NCBI GenBank assembly: GCA_002238785.1
Contig: MPNA01000001.1
Coordinates: 124,001 to 188,000 of the forward strand
Origin: a bacterium OM1 bin76
Lineage (GTDB): Bacteria; Actinomycetota; Acidimicrobiia; Spongiisociales; ZC4RG35
Direction of reading: 5' to 3'
DNA length: 64,000 bases
In this document: one piece after another, positions 50,117-59,347 of the stretch
Position numbering within the stretch: position 1 is the stretch's first letter
How the letters are laid out: each line of letters starts with the position of its first letter
Notes under the pieces: generated by a model
Database searches by the model: none
Told to the model about the DNA's origin: nothing
Seen by the model: only the letters and a program-made list of their open reading frames with translations
Made by a program: the position numbers and the translations under genes

Positions 50117-50664
50117 GCGACTCACCGGTCGTCACGGTGTTCGGCTCCCATGCGACTACGCCCGACCAACCGGCATACCTCGCAGCCCGGCAACTCGGGC
50201 TGATGTTGGCGAAGGCCGGGGCCGGGGTGGCAACCGGAGGATATGGAGGGACGATGGAAGCGGTCTCGGAAGGGGCCGCCGCGGGGGGCGGAGAAGTGAT
50301 CGGCGTGACCGCGCCACGCCTGTTTCCCCACCGAACCGGTCCCAATCGCTTCGTACGGACCGAGATACCCGCCCATGACATATTCGAACGCGACAGGTAC
50401 CTGCTGGGTTTGGCTTCGGCCACCATTACCCTCCCCGGCAGCATCGGCACTATTGTCGAGTTCACCGAGGCATGGCGGGAAGCCTGTTTGGCGCCACCCT
50501 CGGCGCGAAAGGCGCATGTGGCGGTTGGAGAGAGTTTCAGGAGACTCGCCGAGACGATGATCCAAGAATTCGGCGTTGACCAGGAAGCGATGATCTGCGT
50601 GCCCACCGCCCGCCAGGCTGGTCGGGTGGTGCTGGACCGCCTCGGCCTTGGAGAGCCGCGGTGA
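50113..50664 (+). CDS. LOG-like (lysine decarboxylase-fold/SLOG) family protein
   Basis: A 183-residue Rossmann-type protein resembling the LOG/TIGR00725 group. The nucleotide-binding loop reads ATGGYGGTMEAVSEGAAAGG (normally GGGxxGxMGxxxxGA) and the second motif is LPGSIGTIVEFTEAW (normally PGGxGTxxE). The second Gly of PGGxGT is Ser here. Members cleave cytokinin ribotides or related nucleotide 5'-monophosphates, or only bind nucleotides. Coupled on both sides by 4-base overlaps to the E1 and MutT1-like genes. Confidence 0.78.
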   Translation: MSDSPVVTVFGSHATTPDQPAYLAARQLGLMLAKAGAGVATGGYGGTMEAVSEGAAAGGGEVIGVTAPRLFPHRTGPNRFVRTEIPAHDIFERDRYLLGLASATITLPGSIGTIVEFTEAWREACLAPPSARKAHVAVGESFRRLAETMIQEFGVDQEAMICVPTARQAGRVVLDRLGLGEPR

Positions 50665-51536
50665 GAGAGGTGATAAAGGCCGCAGGCGGGGTGGTGTTCA
50701 GGTTCTCCCCCCATGGCGAACCGCAGGTCCTGGTCATCCACCGTCCCCGCTATGACGACTGGTCGCTTCCCAAAGGCAAGAACGACCCCGGTGAATCCTC
50801 GCAAGCCGCCGCATTGCGCGAGGTCTGGGAGGAGACCGGTTACCGCTGCCGGGTGATCGCCCAGTTGGGACAGCACGAATACATATCGCTGCAGGGATGG
50901 AAGGAAGTCGACTACTACGCCATGACTTCTTGGTCTTTCACGGGCTTTCGCGCCGGCGCCGAGGTCGACGAGATTCGGTGGATCCCGATCTCCGAGACCG
51001 GCCTGCTCTCATACCACTACGACCGCCAGTTGGTGAGAAGCGTCGACTACGCCACCCTGCATTCAACCCGCACGCTGTTCGTGGTCCGCCATGCTGTAGC
51101 CGGAAGCCGCCAGCGTTGGAGCGATCCCGATCACATCCGGCCTCTAACCAGGAAGGGATGGAGGCAGGCTTACGCACTCGCCGATCGCCTTGCTCCCGAA
51201 GGGATCGAGAGACTGCTGTCGAGCCCCTACGTTCGTTGCATGCAGACCCTCGAGCCGCTGGGGGAGCTTTTGGGACTGCCTGTGGAAGAACACCCGGCCC
51301 TCGCCGAGGGAAGGGGCATGAGGGCCACTATGGAACTCTTCGAAGAACTGAAGGAAACCAATGCCGCCCTGTCCAGCCACGGAGACATCATCCCCTCCGC
51401 CATCCTCCGGCTCTCTGAAACCGGAACGGCGCTGTCGGATCCCATTTACTTCTGCAAGAAGGGATCGATCTGGGCAGTGAACGTGATCGGAGGGACGCCT
51501 GTTTCAGCCCACTACGAGCCGCCACCCAGGGTGTAG
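50661..51536 (+). CDS. mutT1: MutT1-like Nudix and histidine-phosphatase fusion protein
   Basis: A 291-residue two-domain protein like mycobacterial MutT1. Residues 1-135 are a Nudix domain (SLPKGKNDPGESSQAAALRE then VWEETGY), which in MutT1 acts on 8-oxo-dGTP and diadenosine polyphosphates. Residues from about 137 form a histidine-phosphatase domain: LFVVRHAVAGSRQRW, SSPYVRCMQTLEPLG and SSHGDIIPSA. The usual RHG is RHA, as in SixA-like members, so the phospho-accepting His is retained. Start GTG overlaps the LOG-like gene. Confidence 0.88.
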   Translation: MREVIKAAGGVVFRFSPHGEPQVLVIHRPRYDDWSLPKGKNDPGESSQAAALREVWEETGYRCRVIAQLGQHEYISLQGWKEVDYYAMTSWSFTGFRAGAEVDEIRWIPISETGLLSYHYDRQLVRSVDYATLHSTRTLFVVRHAVAGSRQRWSDPDHIRPLTRKGWRQAYALADRLAPEGIERLLSSPYVRCMQTLEPLGELLGLPVEEHPALAEGRGMRATMELFEELKETNAALSSHGDIIPSAILRLSETGTALSDPIYFCKKGSIWAVNVIGGTPVSAHYEPPPRV

Positions 51537-51690
51537 TAACGGTTTCGAGGATGCCGGCGGGTTCACTGTCGCGGTGTGGAGTGCCGGACCTGTTGGCGAC
51601 GCGTCCCAGTTGACTGACCGCCAAGGAGCCCTGACCGTTCCGCTCTCGGGCAGACTCCGACACTACGATCACAGAAGGAAGGAGTCCTAG

Positions 51691-51963
51691 ATGATCCGAC
51701 GAATCCGAGACGAGGATGTAGAAAAGGCAGTCGGTTACGGACATGAGGGCGCCATGGGGGGCATGGACGGCATCATCGTCTATGACGGGAGCCCCGAGGC
51801 GGATAGGATGCTCGTAGCCTTCCAGGAGTACAACCGCCTGGTCGACTCGGACGCGCCCCTCGAAGACTGCGCCCAGGTGCTGATTGACGCCGGTATCTGG
51901 GGAGAAATAGATGACGACGACGATGACGACGAGGTTTTCGACGTGTTGGGACGGCCCGTCTAA
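51691..51963 (+). CDS. Small acidic protein of unknown function
   Basis: A 90-residue protein starting MIRRIRDEDVEKAVGYGHEG behind an excellent ribosome binding site, AAGGAAGGAG at 51675-51684. A helical middle (ADRMLVAFQEYNRLVDSDAP) is followed by IWGEIDDDDDDDEVFDVLG, seven Asp in a row. I recognise no family. The strong ribosome site suggests that it is made in quantity. It is a single gene between the MutT1-like gene and a GntR regulator. Confidence 0.65.
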   Translation: MIRRIRDEDVEKAVGYGHEGAMGGMDGIIVYDGSPEADRMLVAFQEYNRLVDSDAPLEDCAQVLIDAGIWGEIDDDDDDDEVFDVLGRPV

Positions 51964-52245
51964 CTAGATCGGGGTCCCTGGTGGTGGGTCGTCTATTAAC
52001 CGCACTCGGTATACACACTCGGTGATGGCCGCTTGGCTTGGTGGTGATCTTCATACGGGTGACGCCACTCCTTATCTTTTCCCTGGTTTGACGACAGGGT
52101 TATTGAGGGAAGTGCGGAGCCCAGTGGCCCGGTGCAGGTATCCGGTGAGCGCGTCCTACTCGGCGCGGTTGCGTCCCACCCACTCGATGTAGTCGCCGGA
52201 CGCGCCCCGGTCAGTATCCGAATGGCGCCCGGTTCGGCATCGTTC
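51964..52245. other. Gap before the GntR gene, no gene recognised
   Basis: About 280 bases with no supported coding frame. A minus-strand frame (51996-52280) has a composition unlike a protein and crosses the promoter of the next gene. No tRNA or clear terminator was seen. Confidence 0.45.
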
Positions 52246-52272
52246 TTGACCACAGACCGAGGAAGGTATAAT
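52246..52272 (+). promoter_or_regulatory. Promoter of the GntR regulator gene
   Basis: TTGACC at 52246-52251 and a perfect TATAAT at 52267-52272, separated by 15 bases, which is short. Transcription would begin near 52279, leaving only about 9 bases before the ATG at 52288, so the mRNA would be almost leaderless and no ribosome binding site is visible. Confidence 0.55.
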
Positions 52273-52287
52273 TTTGCCACGTTCTAT

Positions 52288-52965
52288 ATGGCATCCGGAC
52301 AGACCGCACTTCAAAGAACCCCGCTTGGTTTGCAAATATCTCAAGAGTTGCGTCGTCAGATCCTGTTCGGGCACCTCAAACCCGGTACTTCCCTGACTCA
52401 ACAGGACCTGTGCGAGCGGTTCGGCACGAGCCGCATGCCGGTTCGTGACGCAATCAACATGCTGGTCATGGACGGGTTGGCCAATCGTCCCAACAACCGC
52501 GACGCGGTGGTGGCCGACATCACCTTGGAGGACATCCTGGACGCATTCGAGGTCAACGCCCACCTTCACGCCTTGGCATCGGTGCGAGCCATCACCAGAG
52601 GCACGCCCGAGGAACGCAACCGACTGCTCAACATCCACCGGGAAATGGGAGAAGCCGTGGATAATGGGGATTTGCCGAAGAGTGCCGAGTTGAACGGACG
52701 CTTTCATCGGCAACTGAACCGCATGTCGCACTCCAACCCGATAATCACCGCCTTGAGGCGAGTTACGGCTTTCGTGCCCGACGACTTCGTGAAGGAAGCT
52801 CCCGACTACGCCATCCGCGGCTATGACCAGCACCAGTCGATCATCAACGCCTTCCTGGGCGGCGAGGGCGAAAAGCTCTATGAGATGATCACCCACCACG
52901 TGATGTCAGTAGCCGATCATCTGGTCGAAATGCTCTCCGATCACAGGCGGCAACCTGACGCCTAG
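52288..52965 (+). CDS. GntR-family transcriptional regulator (FCD domain type)
   Basis: A 225-residue regulator. The N-terminal winged helix (LGLQISQELRRQILFGHLKP, then LCERFGTSRMPVRDAINMLV) is typical GntR; the C-terminal all-helical part has the FadR/FCD layout with Asp, Asn and His positions (ILDAFEVNAHLHALASVRAI, ELNGRFHRQLNRMS, YDQHQSIINAF, MITHHVMS) that bind a metal and an organic acid effector. It lies just upstream of the ABC exporter genes in the same orientation (45-base gap) and may regulate them. The frame is open to 52132, but the promoter and the start of the HTH favour the ATG at 52288. Confidence 0.88.
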   Translation: MASGQTALQRTPLGLQISQELRRQILFGHLKPGTSLTQQDLCERFGTSRMPVRDAINMLVMDGLANRPNNRDAVVADITLEDILDAFEVNAHLHALASVRAITRGTPEERNRLLNIHREMGEAVDNGDLPKSAELNGRFHRQLNRMSHSNPIITALRRVTAFVPDDFVKEAPDYAIRGYDQHQSIINAFLGGEGEKLYEMITHHVMSVADHLVEMLSDHRRQPDA

Positions 52966-53009
52966 CCGGAGTCCCCGGCGATTTCATATAGCTACGGCTA
53001 TCGGTAAGA

Positions 53010-53774
53010 ATGCTTAGTATGTCATCTAACAATCACGGCGCGCCTGTGAGCGAACCCGCCGTTCGGATGGTCGACGGCGTCAAGATCTACGGAGAGGGAG
53101 AGACCGCCGTCAGAGCTTTGGGAGGAGTTTCGCTTCGGATCGAACGAGGTCAGTTCACCGCCATCATGGGGCCCTCCGGCTCGGGCAAGTCCACCCTCCT
53201 GCACACTCTGGCCGGTTTGGACACACTGGAAGGCGGTGAAGCCTTCATCGACGGGGTCGCCCTCTCCACTCTCAAGGACCGGGACCTGACCTTGCTCCGG
53301 CGGGAAAAAGTGGGGTTCGTGTTCCAGACTTTCAATCTGATTCCCACCCTGAACGCCGAGGAGAACATCCTGTTGCCGATCTCTATCGCCCGGGAGGACG
53401 TGGAGCAGGACTGGTTCGACCAGATTGTCGGGACCCTGGGATTGGATGACCGCCTCCACCACCTCCCCACCCAACTGTCCGGCGGACAGCAGCAGCGGGT
53501 GGCGGTGGCTCGGGCGCTGATTTCCCGCCCCATCATCGTCTGCGCCGACGAGCCCACCGGCAACCTCGACTCCCGGGCGTCGGACGAACTGCTGGGCTTC
53601 ATCCGAGCAGCAGTGGACAACATCGGACAAACCGTGGTGATGGTCACCCACGATCCCACCGTGGCTGCCTACGCCGACCAGGTGGTCTTCCTGGAAGACG
53701 GAAAAGTCATCCACGAAATGACCGATCCCAACGCCGAGAGCATCTTCGACTATCTGAAGTCACTGGGCGAGTAG
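53010..53774 (+). CDS. ABC transporter ATP-binding protein (MacB/LolD type)
   Basis: A 254-residue ATPase. Walker A is [21 protein letters not shown]-loop [20 protein letters not shown], signature [15 protein letters not shown], Walker [18 protein letters not shown] and H-loop MVTHDP. The extended signature and the [12 protein letters not shown] stretch place it with the MacB/LolD/FtsE group, which power mechanotransmission by FtsX-like permeases. It ends immediately before the permease ATG (53774/53775). Confidence 0.94.
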   Translation: MLSMSSNNHGAPVSEPAVRMVDGVKIYGEGETAVRALGGVSLRIERGQFTAIMGPSGSGKSTLLHTLAGLDTLEGGEAFIDGVALSTLKDRDLTLLRREKVGFVFQTFNLIPTLNAEENILLPISIAREDVEQDWFDQIVGTLGLDDRLHHLPTQLSGGQQQRVAVARALISRPIIVCADEPTGNLDSRASDELLGFIRAAVDNIGQTVVMVTHDPTVAAYADQVVFLEDGKVIHEMTDPNAESIFDYLKSLGE

Positions 53775-56318
53775 ATGCTCCGCACCGCCGTCAAGGGGAT
53801 GTGGGCACACAAGTTGCGGCTGACCCTGACCGCGCTGTCGATCATTCTGGGCGTGGCGTTCGTGGTGGGGAGCTTCGTGTTCACCGACACCATCCAAGAC
53901 GGTTTCGACAAGTTGTTCGGAGACGCCTACGCCGGCGTGGGCGTCCAGGTGGAGGCAGAGGTGTTGGACTTCGCCCAACAGGGAGAAGACGTCCCTTCCT
54001 TCGACGAGGGGGTCTTGGATGGGATCGCTTCGGTTCCCGGAGTGAAAGTGGCCGTGCCCTCGGTGAGAGGCTTCGCTCAACTGCTGGACTCCGAGGGAGA
54101 ACTCCTGGGAATCTCGGGGCCTCCCAAATTCGCCTTCTCGTGGGTGGAGCACCCGACCGTCAACCGGCTGACCATCCTGGAGGCCGACGGCCGGCCACCC
54201 ACCGGGCCGGGCGAGGTGGCGGTGGATATCGAGACCGCCACCAGGCACGACATCACGGTCGGTCAGGAGGTGGATGTCGCCTTCGAGAACGGGAAGGGGC
54301 GCTTCGAGGTGGTGGGACTGGCAACTTCGGTGAGTCAGACCGACTTCGGGTCGAGTTCCATTCTCCTGTTCGAACACCGGGAGGCGCAACGCCTGTTGCG
54401 GCTGGAGGGGCAACTCACCGCCATCGTGGTGCAGGCCGACGAGGGGGTCTCTCCAGAAACGCTGTTGGAAAGTATCGAGGCGGTGCTTCCAGATGGCCTG
54501 ATGGCGGCCACCGGGGAAGAACTGAAAGAGTCGGTGGTCGAAGAATTGGAGACGAGTCTGGGATTCTTCAACACCGCCCTGCTGGTGTTCGCAGGAGTAG
54601 CCATCCTGGTGGGGGCCTTCATCATCCAGAACACCTTCCGGATCATCGTCGCCCAGCGACTGCGGGAACTGGCGCTGCTGCGGGCCATCGGAGCAACCTC
54701 CCGGCAGATCGTCAGGATGGTGGCAACCGAGGCAGCCCTGGTGGGACTTGTGGCTTCGGCTCTGGGGGTGGGAGCCGGGATCCTGTTGGCATACGGGATG
54801 AGAGAGGCCCTGGGTCTGATCGGCTTCACCTTCCCCCGTGGTGATCTGGTGGTGGAGACCCGCACGATCGTGCTGGGAATGGTGGTGGGGGTGGTGATCA
54901 CGGTGGTCTCGGCGCTTCTGCCGGCATTCAAGGCCTCTTCGGTACCCCCCGTGGCTGCTCTTCAAGCCGGCGCCGGCCACACCAAGAGAGCTTCGCTTCG
55001 CAACCGGGCCATCATCGGGTTCTCGGTCACCGGGCTGGGCATCGTCGGCCTGGTGGTGGGACTGGTTTGGCTGGGGATCACCTACGTGGGCGTCGGCGCT
55101 CTGCTTCTATTCCTGGGAGTGGCCATTCTGGCGCCGCTGGTGGCCCGACCGGCAGGATCCCTCCTCGGATCGCCCCTCCCCCGCCTGTTCGGCCTGCCCG
55201 GCCTGTTGGCAAAGGAAAACACCCGCCGCCAGCCTCGCCGAACCGCCGCCACCGCCTCGGCCTTGATGATCGGAATCGCCCTGGTCTCATTCGTGGCTGT
55301 CCTGTCAAGTTCCATCAGCGAGTCGGTCAAGCAGTCTCTGCTGGAAACCTTCGCCGCCGATCTGACCATCACCTCGCTCAACTTCAACACCGGGGTCAGT
55401 GGCGATTTCGTGGAGGATCTGGATGAATTGGAGGACCTGGCCGCCGTCTCGTCGGTAAGGGTAGGGCAGGTTCAGATCACCACCGGCGACCCCTCAGATG
55501 AGATAACGACCAACATCGCCGCCATCGATCCGGCCACCGTGGAGCAGGTGTGGTCGACCGGCGCCGAACCGGGCGTCGATGCGGTCGTGGAGGGGATGAT
55601 CGTGGAGACCAGCCAGATGGATGAGCGCGGGTGGGCCGTGGGCGACATCCTCACGCTGAAGTTCCCATCGGGGGACATCACCGAACTTGAGATCACCGGA
55701 ACCCTGGCCTCGGAGGCATTCGGAGGGATTCTCATCTCTGAACAGCGATACCTGACGCACTACGAGTTGAATGCGCCTGCCCTGGTGCTCGTAGCGACGG
55801 CCGAGGGGGTTGAACTCGATGCAGCCCGACAGCAGGTCCAGGACTTGGCATCTGACTATCCGCTGGTACAGGTTCAGACCAAGAGCGAGTTCGCCGCCGA
55901 CTTCGAGAACCAGATCGGCCAACTGGTGGCTGTGTTCAACGGGTTGCTGGCCCTGGCCATCGTCATCGCCATCCTGGGCATCACCAACACTCTGGCGCTG
56001 TCGATAACCGAACGCATAAGGGAGATCGGCCTGTTGCGGGCGGTGGGAATGGTCCGCCGCCAAATCCGCCGCATGGTCCGCTGGGAGGCGGTGGTCGTGG
56101 CAGTGTTCGGCGCCGTCCTGGGTGTGTTGCTGGGAGGCATCCTCGGCTGGGCGGTCCGGTTGGCTCTGGCCGACGACGGCCTGGAGGTCTTCAACCTTCC
56201 GGCATTGCAACTGGTCGTCTACGTAGCCTTGGCGGGAGTGGCCGGGGTGATAGCCGCCATCCTCCCCGCTCGGTCAGCCAGTCGCATCAAGATCCTGGAC
56301 GCTATCGCCTACGAATAG
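53775..56318 (+). CDS. ABC transporter permease with two FtsX domains
   Basis: An 847-residue permease. The N-terminal helix (LRLTLTALSIILGVAFVVGS) is followed by a large extracytoplasmic MacB-like domain, then a first FtsX domain (NTFRIIVAQRLRELALLRAI), four central helices around residues 400-480, a second extracytoplasmic domain and a second FtsX domain (NTLALSITERIREIGLLRAV). Double-FtsX permeases of this kind are common in actinobacteria and are thought to handle lipids, peptides or cell-wall signals. The substrate is unknown. Confidence 0.92.
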   Translation: MLRTAVKGMWAHKLRLTLTALSIILGVAFVVGSFVFTDTIQDGFDKLFGDAYAGVGVQVEAEVLDFAQQGEDVPSFDEGVLDGIASVPGVKVAVPSVRGFAQLLDSEGELLGISGPPKFAFSWVEHPTVNRLTILEADGRPPTGPGEVAVDIETATRHDITVGQEVDVAFENGKGRFEVVGLATSVSQTDFGSSSILLFEHREAQRLLRLEGQLTAIVVQADEGVSPETLLESIEAVLPDGLMAATGEELKESVVEELETSLGFFNTALLVFAGVAILVGAFIIQNTFRIIVAQRLRELALLRAIGATSRQIVRMVATEAALVGLVASALGVGAGILLAYGMREALGLIGFTFPRGDLVVETRTIVLGMVVGVVITVVSALLPAFKASSVPPVAALQAGAGHTKRASLRNRAIIGFSVTGLGIVGLVVGLVWLGITYVGVGALLLFLGVAILAPLVARPAGSLLGSPLPRLFGLPGLLAKENTRRQPRRTAATASALMIGIALVSFVAVLSSSISESVKQSLLETFAADLTITSLNFNTGVSGDFVEDLDELEDLAAVSSVRVGQVQITTGDPSDEITTNIAAIDPATVEQVWSTGAEPGVDAVVEGMIVETSQMDERGWAVGDILTLKFPSGDITELEITGTLASEAFGGILISEQRYLTHYELNAPALVLVATAEGVELDAARQQVQDLASDYPLVQVQTKSEFAADFENQIGQLVAVFNGLLALAIVIAILGITNTLALSITERIREIGLLRAVGMVRRQIRRMVRWEAVVVAVFGAVLGVLLGGILGWAVRLALADDGLEVFNLPALQLVVYVALAGVAGVIAAILPARSASRIKILDAIAYE

Positions 56319-56406
56319 CCCACCTCAAGCACAAGTCGGCTTCGTGCCTCTGATTGGTTGCAATGCGACTTGCCCTCCAAACTGCCGGGGTCCCGCACCG
56401 GGGGCC

Positions 56407-56412
56407 TATAGT
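56407..56412 (+). promoter_or_regulatory. -10 element of the D-cysteine desulfhydrase-like gene
   Basis: TATAGT lies 9 bases before the ATG at 56421, so transcription would start at or next to the start codon and the message would be leaderless. No ribosome binding site is visible. A -35 hexamer at the right distance is not clear. Confidence 0.4.
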
Positions 56413-56420
56413 GGCACCGA

Positions 56421-57416
56421 ATGGAGCAGACGACTTTACGCCAACCACTTCCACAACTCGACCTCGCCCTCACCCCCACCCCCCTTCAGGAATTTCCCCG
56501 ATTGAGGGAGACCTGGGGTGGTCCTCATATCTGGATAAAGCGCGACGACCTGACCGGCTTCGGCCTATCCGGCAACAAGGTCCGAAAGTTGGAGTTTCAT
56601 CTGGCGGCGGCTCTCGAGGCGGGCGCCGATACGGTGGTCACGTGCGGAGCGTTCCAGTCGAACCATTGCCGGGCTACCGCATTGGCTTGTGCCCGGTTAG
56701 GGCTCGACGTGCGGTTGGTGCTCCGCACCCCCGACGGAGAGAAGCCGGCCACGAAGGTGGCCAACCTGATCATCGACTTGCTGGCCGGAGCAACGATCCG
56801 CTACATATCTCAGGCAGAGTGGGAAGACCGGGATGCCATCATGGCCGAGGAAGCCGACCTGTTGGCCGAGGCCGGTCGCAAGGCGTTTGTTATTCCCCAG
56901 GGAGCGTCTAACAAGCTGGGGATGTGGGGGATGTCGCTGGGCTTTCGGGAGTTGGTGGAACAGATTCCCCAACAGATCGGTGCCGAGGTTGCCGAGGTCT
57001 GGCACACCGGTTCCTCGGGAGGCACCACCTCCGGCTTCGGCTGGGGCGCGGACCGGACTGGTTTCCAGACCCCCCAGGTAGCTCTCTGCATATCGGAGCC
57101 GGCCGCGTCCCTGCAGGCGCGTGTCAGGCGAATCTGGAAGTCCGGGGTGGACGCCTTCGGAGGCGAGATGCCGTCACCCCGCCTGGAGTACATCGATCGC
57201 TACCTGGTCGGTGGATATGGCATGGTCAACGATGAACTGGTTGAGGTACAGACCGAAGCCACCCGGCTCACCGGTCTGCTGTTTGACTCCACGTACACCG
57301 GAAAAGCCATCTATGGCCTGCGAAAGGAGATCGCGGCCGGCCGATTCAAAGAAGACGACCACGTCGTCTTCTGGCACACCGGAGGTGGATTCGGCGCCCT
57401 GGTCGACCGCTATTGA
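56421..57416 (+). CDS. PLP-dependent enzyme, D-cysteine desulfhydrase / ACC deaminase family
   Basis: A 331-residue fold-type II PLP enzyme. The cofactor lysine is in GFGLSGNKVRKLEFHLAAAL, followed by TCGAFQSNHCRATALACARL, the phosphate-binding TGSSGGTTSGF, and the terminal FWHTGGGFGAL. The members are D-cysteine desulfhydrase, L-cysteate sulfo-lyase (CuyA) and ACC deaminase; the sequence pattern SNHCRATA is closer to the desulfhydrase/CuyA side. The substrate cannot be fixed without neighbours. Confidence 0.85.
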   Translation: MEQTTLRQPLPQLDLALTPTPLQEFPRLRETWGGPHIWIKRDDLTGFGLSGNKVRKLEFHLAAALEAGADTVVTCGAFQSNHCRATALACARLGLDVRLVLRTPDGEKPATKVANLIIDLLAGATIRYISQAEWEDRDAIMAEEADLLAEAGRKAFVIPQGASNKLGMWGMSLGFRELVEQIPQQIGAEVAEVWHTGSSGGTTSGFGWGADRTGFQTPQVALCISEPAASLQARVRRIWKSGVDAFGGEMPSPRLEYIDRYLVGGYGMVNDELVEVQTEATRLTGLLFDSTYTGKAIYGLRKEIAAGRFKEDDHVVFWHTGGGFGALVDRY

Positions 57417-57912
57417 CGGAACAGACCGAGAAGAATCGCGATCAGGGAAAGTCGGCCTGCCCGAACACCGGTAACAGCACCCATCCCCCAGCCAAGTCGA
57501 GCATACGGCCCTTGGGAAGCTGTATTGAGGGCGAGGTCGCGATAATTTCTTGAAAAACTCCAACAAATCGCCTGTGTTTTGTCTCAGGGGTGATGCATAT
57601 TGATGTGTACAAACATGAGTGTGCGGTCCGGGTCGCCTTCATCAGATCGGTTGTGCTCCTTGGGGCGAGTCGCTGTTTAGCAATATGTCCTTCCCTAGGG
57701 GGCAGGCCATTGTTTAGCCGAGGACTGAGCTGTTTCGGTTTCGGACTGGCGTGCGCTGGTCCGCGTTTTTCGACGGTCAGGAGGAGGCGGGTCGGGAGGG
57801 GATACCCACTAGGGGGACGGTGTGGGCCGGAGGTGGCAAAATCGGCAGGGCAGGCTGGCCGGTTGGAAGGGTGACAGCCCGGTTGGTAACTGGGTGGAGG
57901 AGCGGGTGCGGA
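57417..57912. other. 500-base gap between two gene stops, no gene recognised
   Basis: This region lies between the convergent ends of the PLP enzyme gene and the DUF222-HNH gene. Frames on both strands are short, Cys/Gly-rich and unlike proteins. A plus-strand frame at 57590-57874 has no family likeness. GGCAGGCC and GGGTGACAGCCCGG stretches can fold into short hairpins. No tRNA or mobile-element end was seen; it may include decayed sequence. Confidence 0.5.
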
Positions 57913-59151
57913 TCATTTTCTTTGTTTGATGGGGCGTTTGCGGGTGCGTCGGCGTCGCCGGCGGCGGGGGTGGTGGTGGTTGGTCTGGCGGGTGGGTCGT
58001 CGCCAGTCGGTGATCGACGGCCGACGGAGCGTGTACTTCCCGGTTGGGGTTTGGTGCACGGTCCAGTCTTGGTCATGGACCTTGTGGTGACATCGGCTGC
58101 ACAGCAGGCACATGTTCTCCAAACTGGTAGGGCCTCCGTCCTGCCAATGAACAATATGGTGGGCCTGACACCACGACGCTTTGGCGCCGCAACCCACACA
58201 GTGTTTGTCGCGGGCGACCAAAGCAGCGCGTTGGGAACCGCTGGCGGTACGCCGGGCCCGTCCCAGGTCCAGGGGTATCGAACCACCCGAGAAGACAGCC
58301 GGCAGTACCTGGGCATCGCACCCCAAACGCCGCAACGTTCCCGCCGGAACCGGGGTGCCGTTCTCCAAGCGGGGGTTGCCCAACCGTCCGCTGACCGCGT
58401 CGTAATCGGCGATCAACAACAGTCGCACATCCTGAGAACGACCCTCCCCGCCCTTCCCTTGACGAGTAAGAAGATTTGCTAGGGCGTCGGCCATCCGCTG
58501 TGGACCCGTGGCCCGATCGGTGGGGTCCTCCTTATGCCACAACTGGTTCATCATCGCCGAGACGGCCGTTTCGATCCGAGCGCCCGTAACAGGATCGAAC
58601 CGCCCATATAGCACGGTCATCCCATCATCAACGTCAGTGGTGATCTTCGCGAACCGGCGGGAACGCTGATGCTCCAACCTCGAAACACCATCATCACGAG
58701 ACCGTCGTTGTTCGTGCTTTCGGACCGACCGGGCGAACTTATCAGGAGACTGAGAACGGGCATCATCCAACAACTCATCTTCTTTGATGGTTCCCCGCTT
58801 GCTAGCACCCGCCAGAATCCGAGCATTATCAGCAGAAATGTCCCCCTTCCAGAAACCCTCCCGGGTCTTGGGCAACTCTTCCAACTCCCGGGCGGTTTCC
58901 ACCTCCGAACGAGCTCGCCGTCTGCCCAACAAACCATCCTCCCGCAAAACCGATTCCACCAGTTCGGCTCCCTGGCGTCGATCCAGTTCCGCTACTGCCT
59001 CGGCACGGTCCGCAGCAGCCTGATTCTGAACGCGGATCGTGGACCTAATCCGCTGCCTCAACTGTTCCACCGACGCCTCCGCCACCGGCAGCGTAGGCCT
59101 CAACAAACGCGCCCTGTTCACCACCGCCCGGTTCGCAGACACTGTATTCAT
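57913..59151 (-). CDS. DUF222 domain HNH endonuclease (13E12-like)
   Basis: A 412-residue protein with an N-terminal helical DUF222 region (EASVEQLRQRIRSTIRVQNQ, RREGFWKGDIS-like segment KTREGFWKGDISADNARILAG) and a C-terminal HNH nuclease (KHCVGCGAKASWCQAHHIVH, then CLLCSRCHHKVHDQDW) with zinc CxxC pairs. The tail is very basic (RRRRRRRTRKRP). This family is highly multiplied in actinobacteria and includes the mycobacterial 13E12 repeat proteins; it behaves like a mobile or homing gene. I chose the ATG at 59151 (MNTVSANRAVVNRAR). AT-rich upstream sequence at 59203-59280 may mark its insertion. Confidence 0.88.
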   Translation of the reverse strand: MNTVSANRAVVNRARLLRPTLPVAEASVEQLRQRIRSTIRVQNQAAADRAEAVAELDRRQGAELVESVLREDGLLGRRRARSEVETARELEELPKTREGFWKGDISADNARILAGASKRGTIKEDELLDDARSQSPDKFARSVRKHEQRRSRDDGVSRLEHQRSRRFAKITTDVDDGMTVLYGRFDPVTGARIETAVSAMMNQLWHKEDPTDRATGPQRMADALANLLTRQGKGGEGRSQDVRLLLIADYDAVSGRLGNPRLENGTPVPAGTLRRLGCDAQVLPAVFSGGSIPLDLGRARRTASGSQRAALVARDKHCVGCGAKASWCQAHHIVHWQDGGPTSLENMCLLCSRCHHKVHDQDWTVHQTPTGKYTLRRPSITDWRRPTRQTNHHHPRRRRRRRTRKRPIKQRK

Positions 59152-59347
59152 ATCAACCAGTATGCACAGACCCTGTGACAAAACACCCCCACACAACACC
59201 AACCTGTGAAAACAAACACTAAAAGCGGAAAGGAGACCAGCCCAATATGTTTACGAAACATGATCTCACTGGGTGAACCGCCGCTTCCGCTATTTCACCC
59301 GCACCCATTCTTAGCGTGCTGTCCGACAAGGCGAGCGTTTTGCGAGG

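Noticed and set aside
51996-52280. Minus-strand 94-codon frame
   Set aside because: Composition is not protein-like and it crosses the GntR promoter elements.
57590-57874. Plus-strand 94-codon frame in the gap after the PLP enzyme
   Set aside because: Gly/Arg/Cys-rich sequence with no recognisable fold, no ribosome site and no homologous feel.
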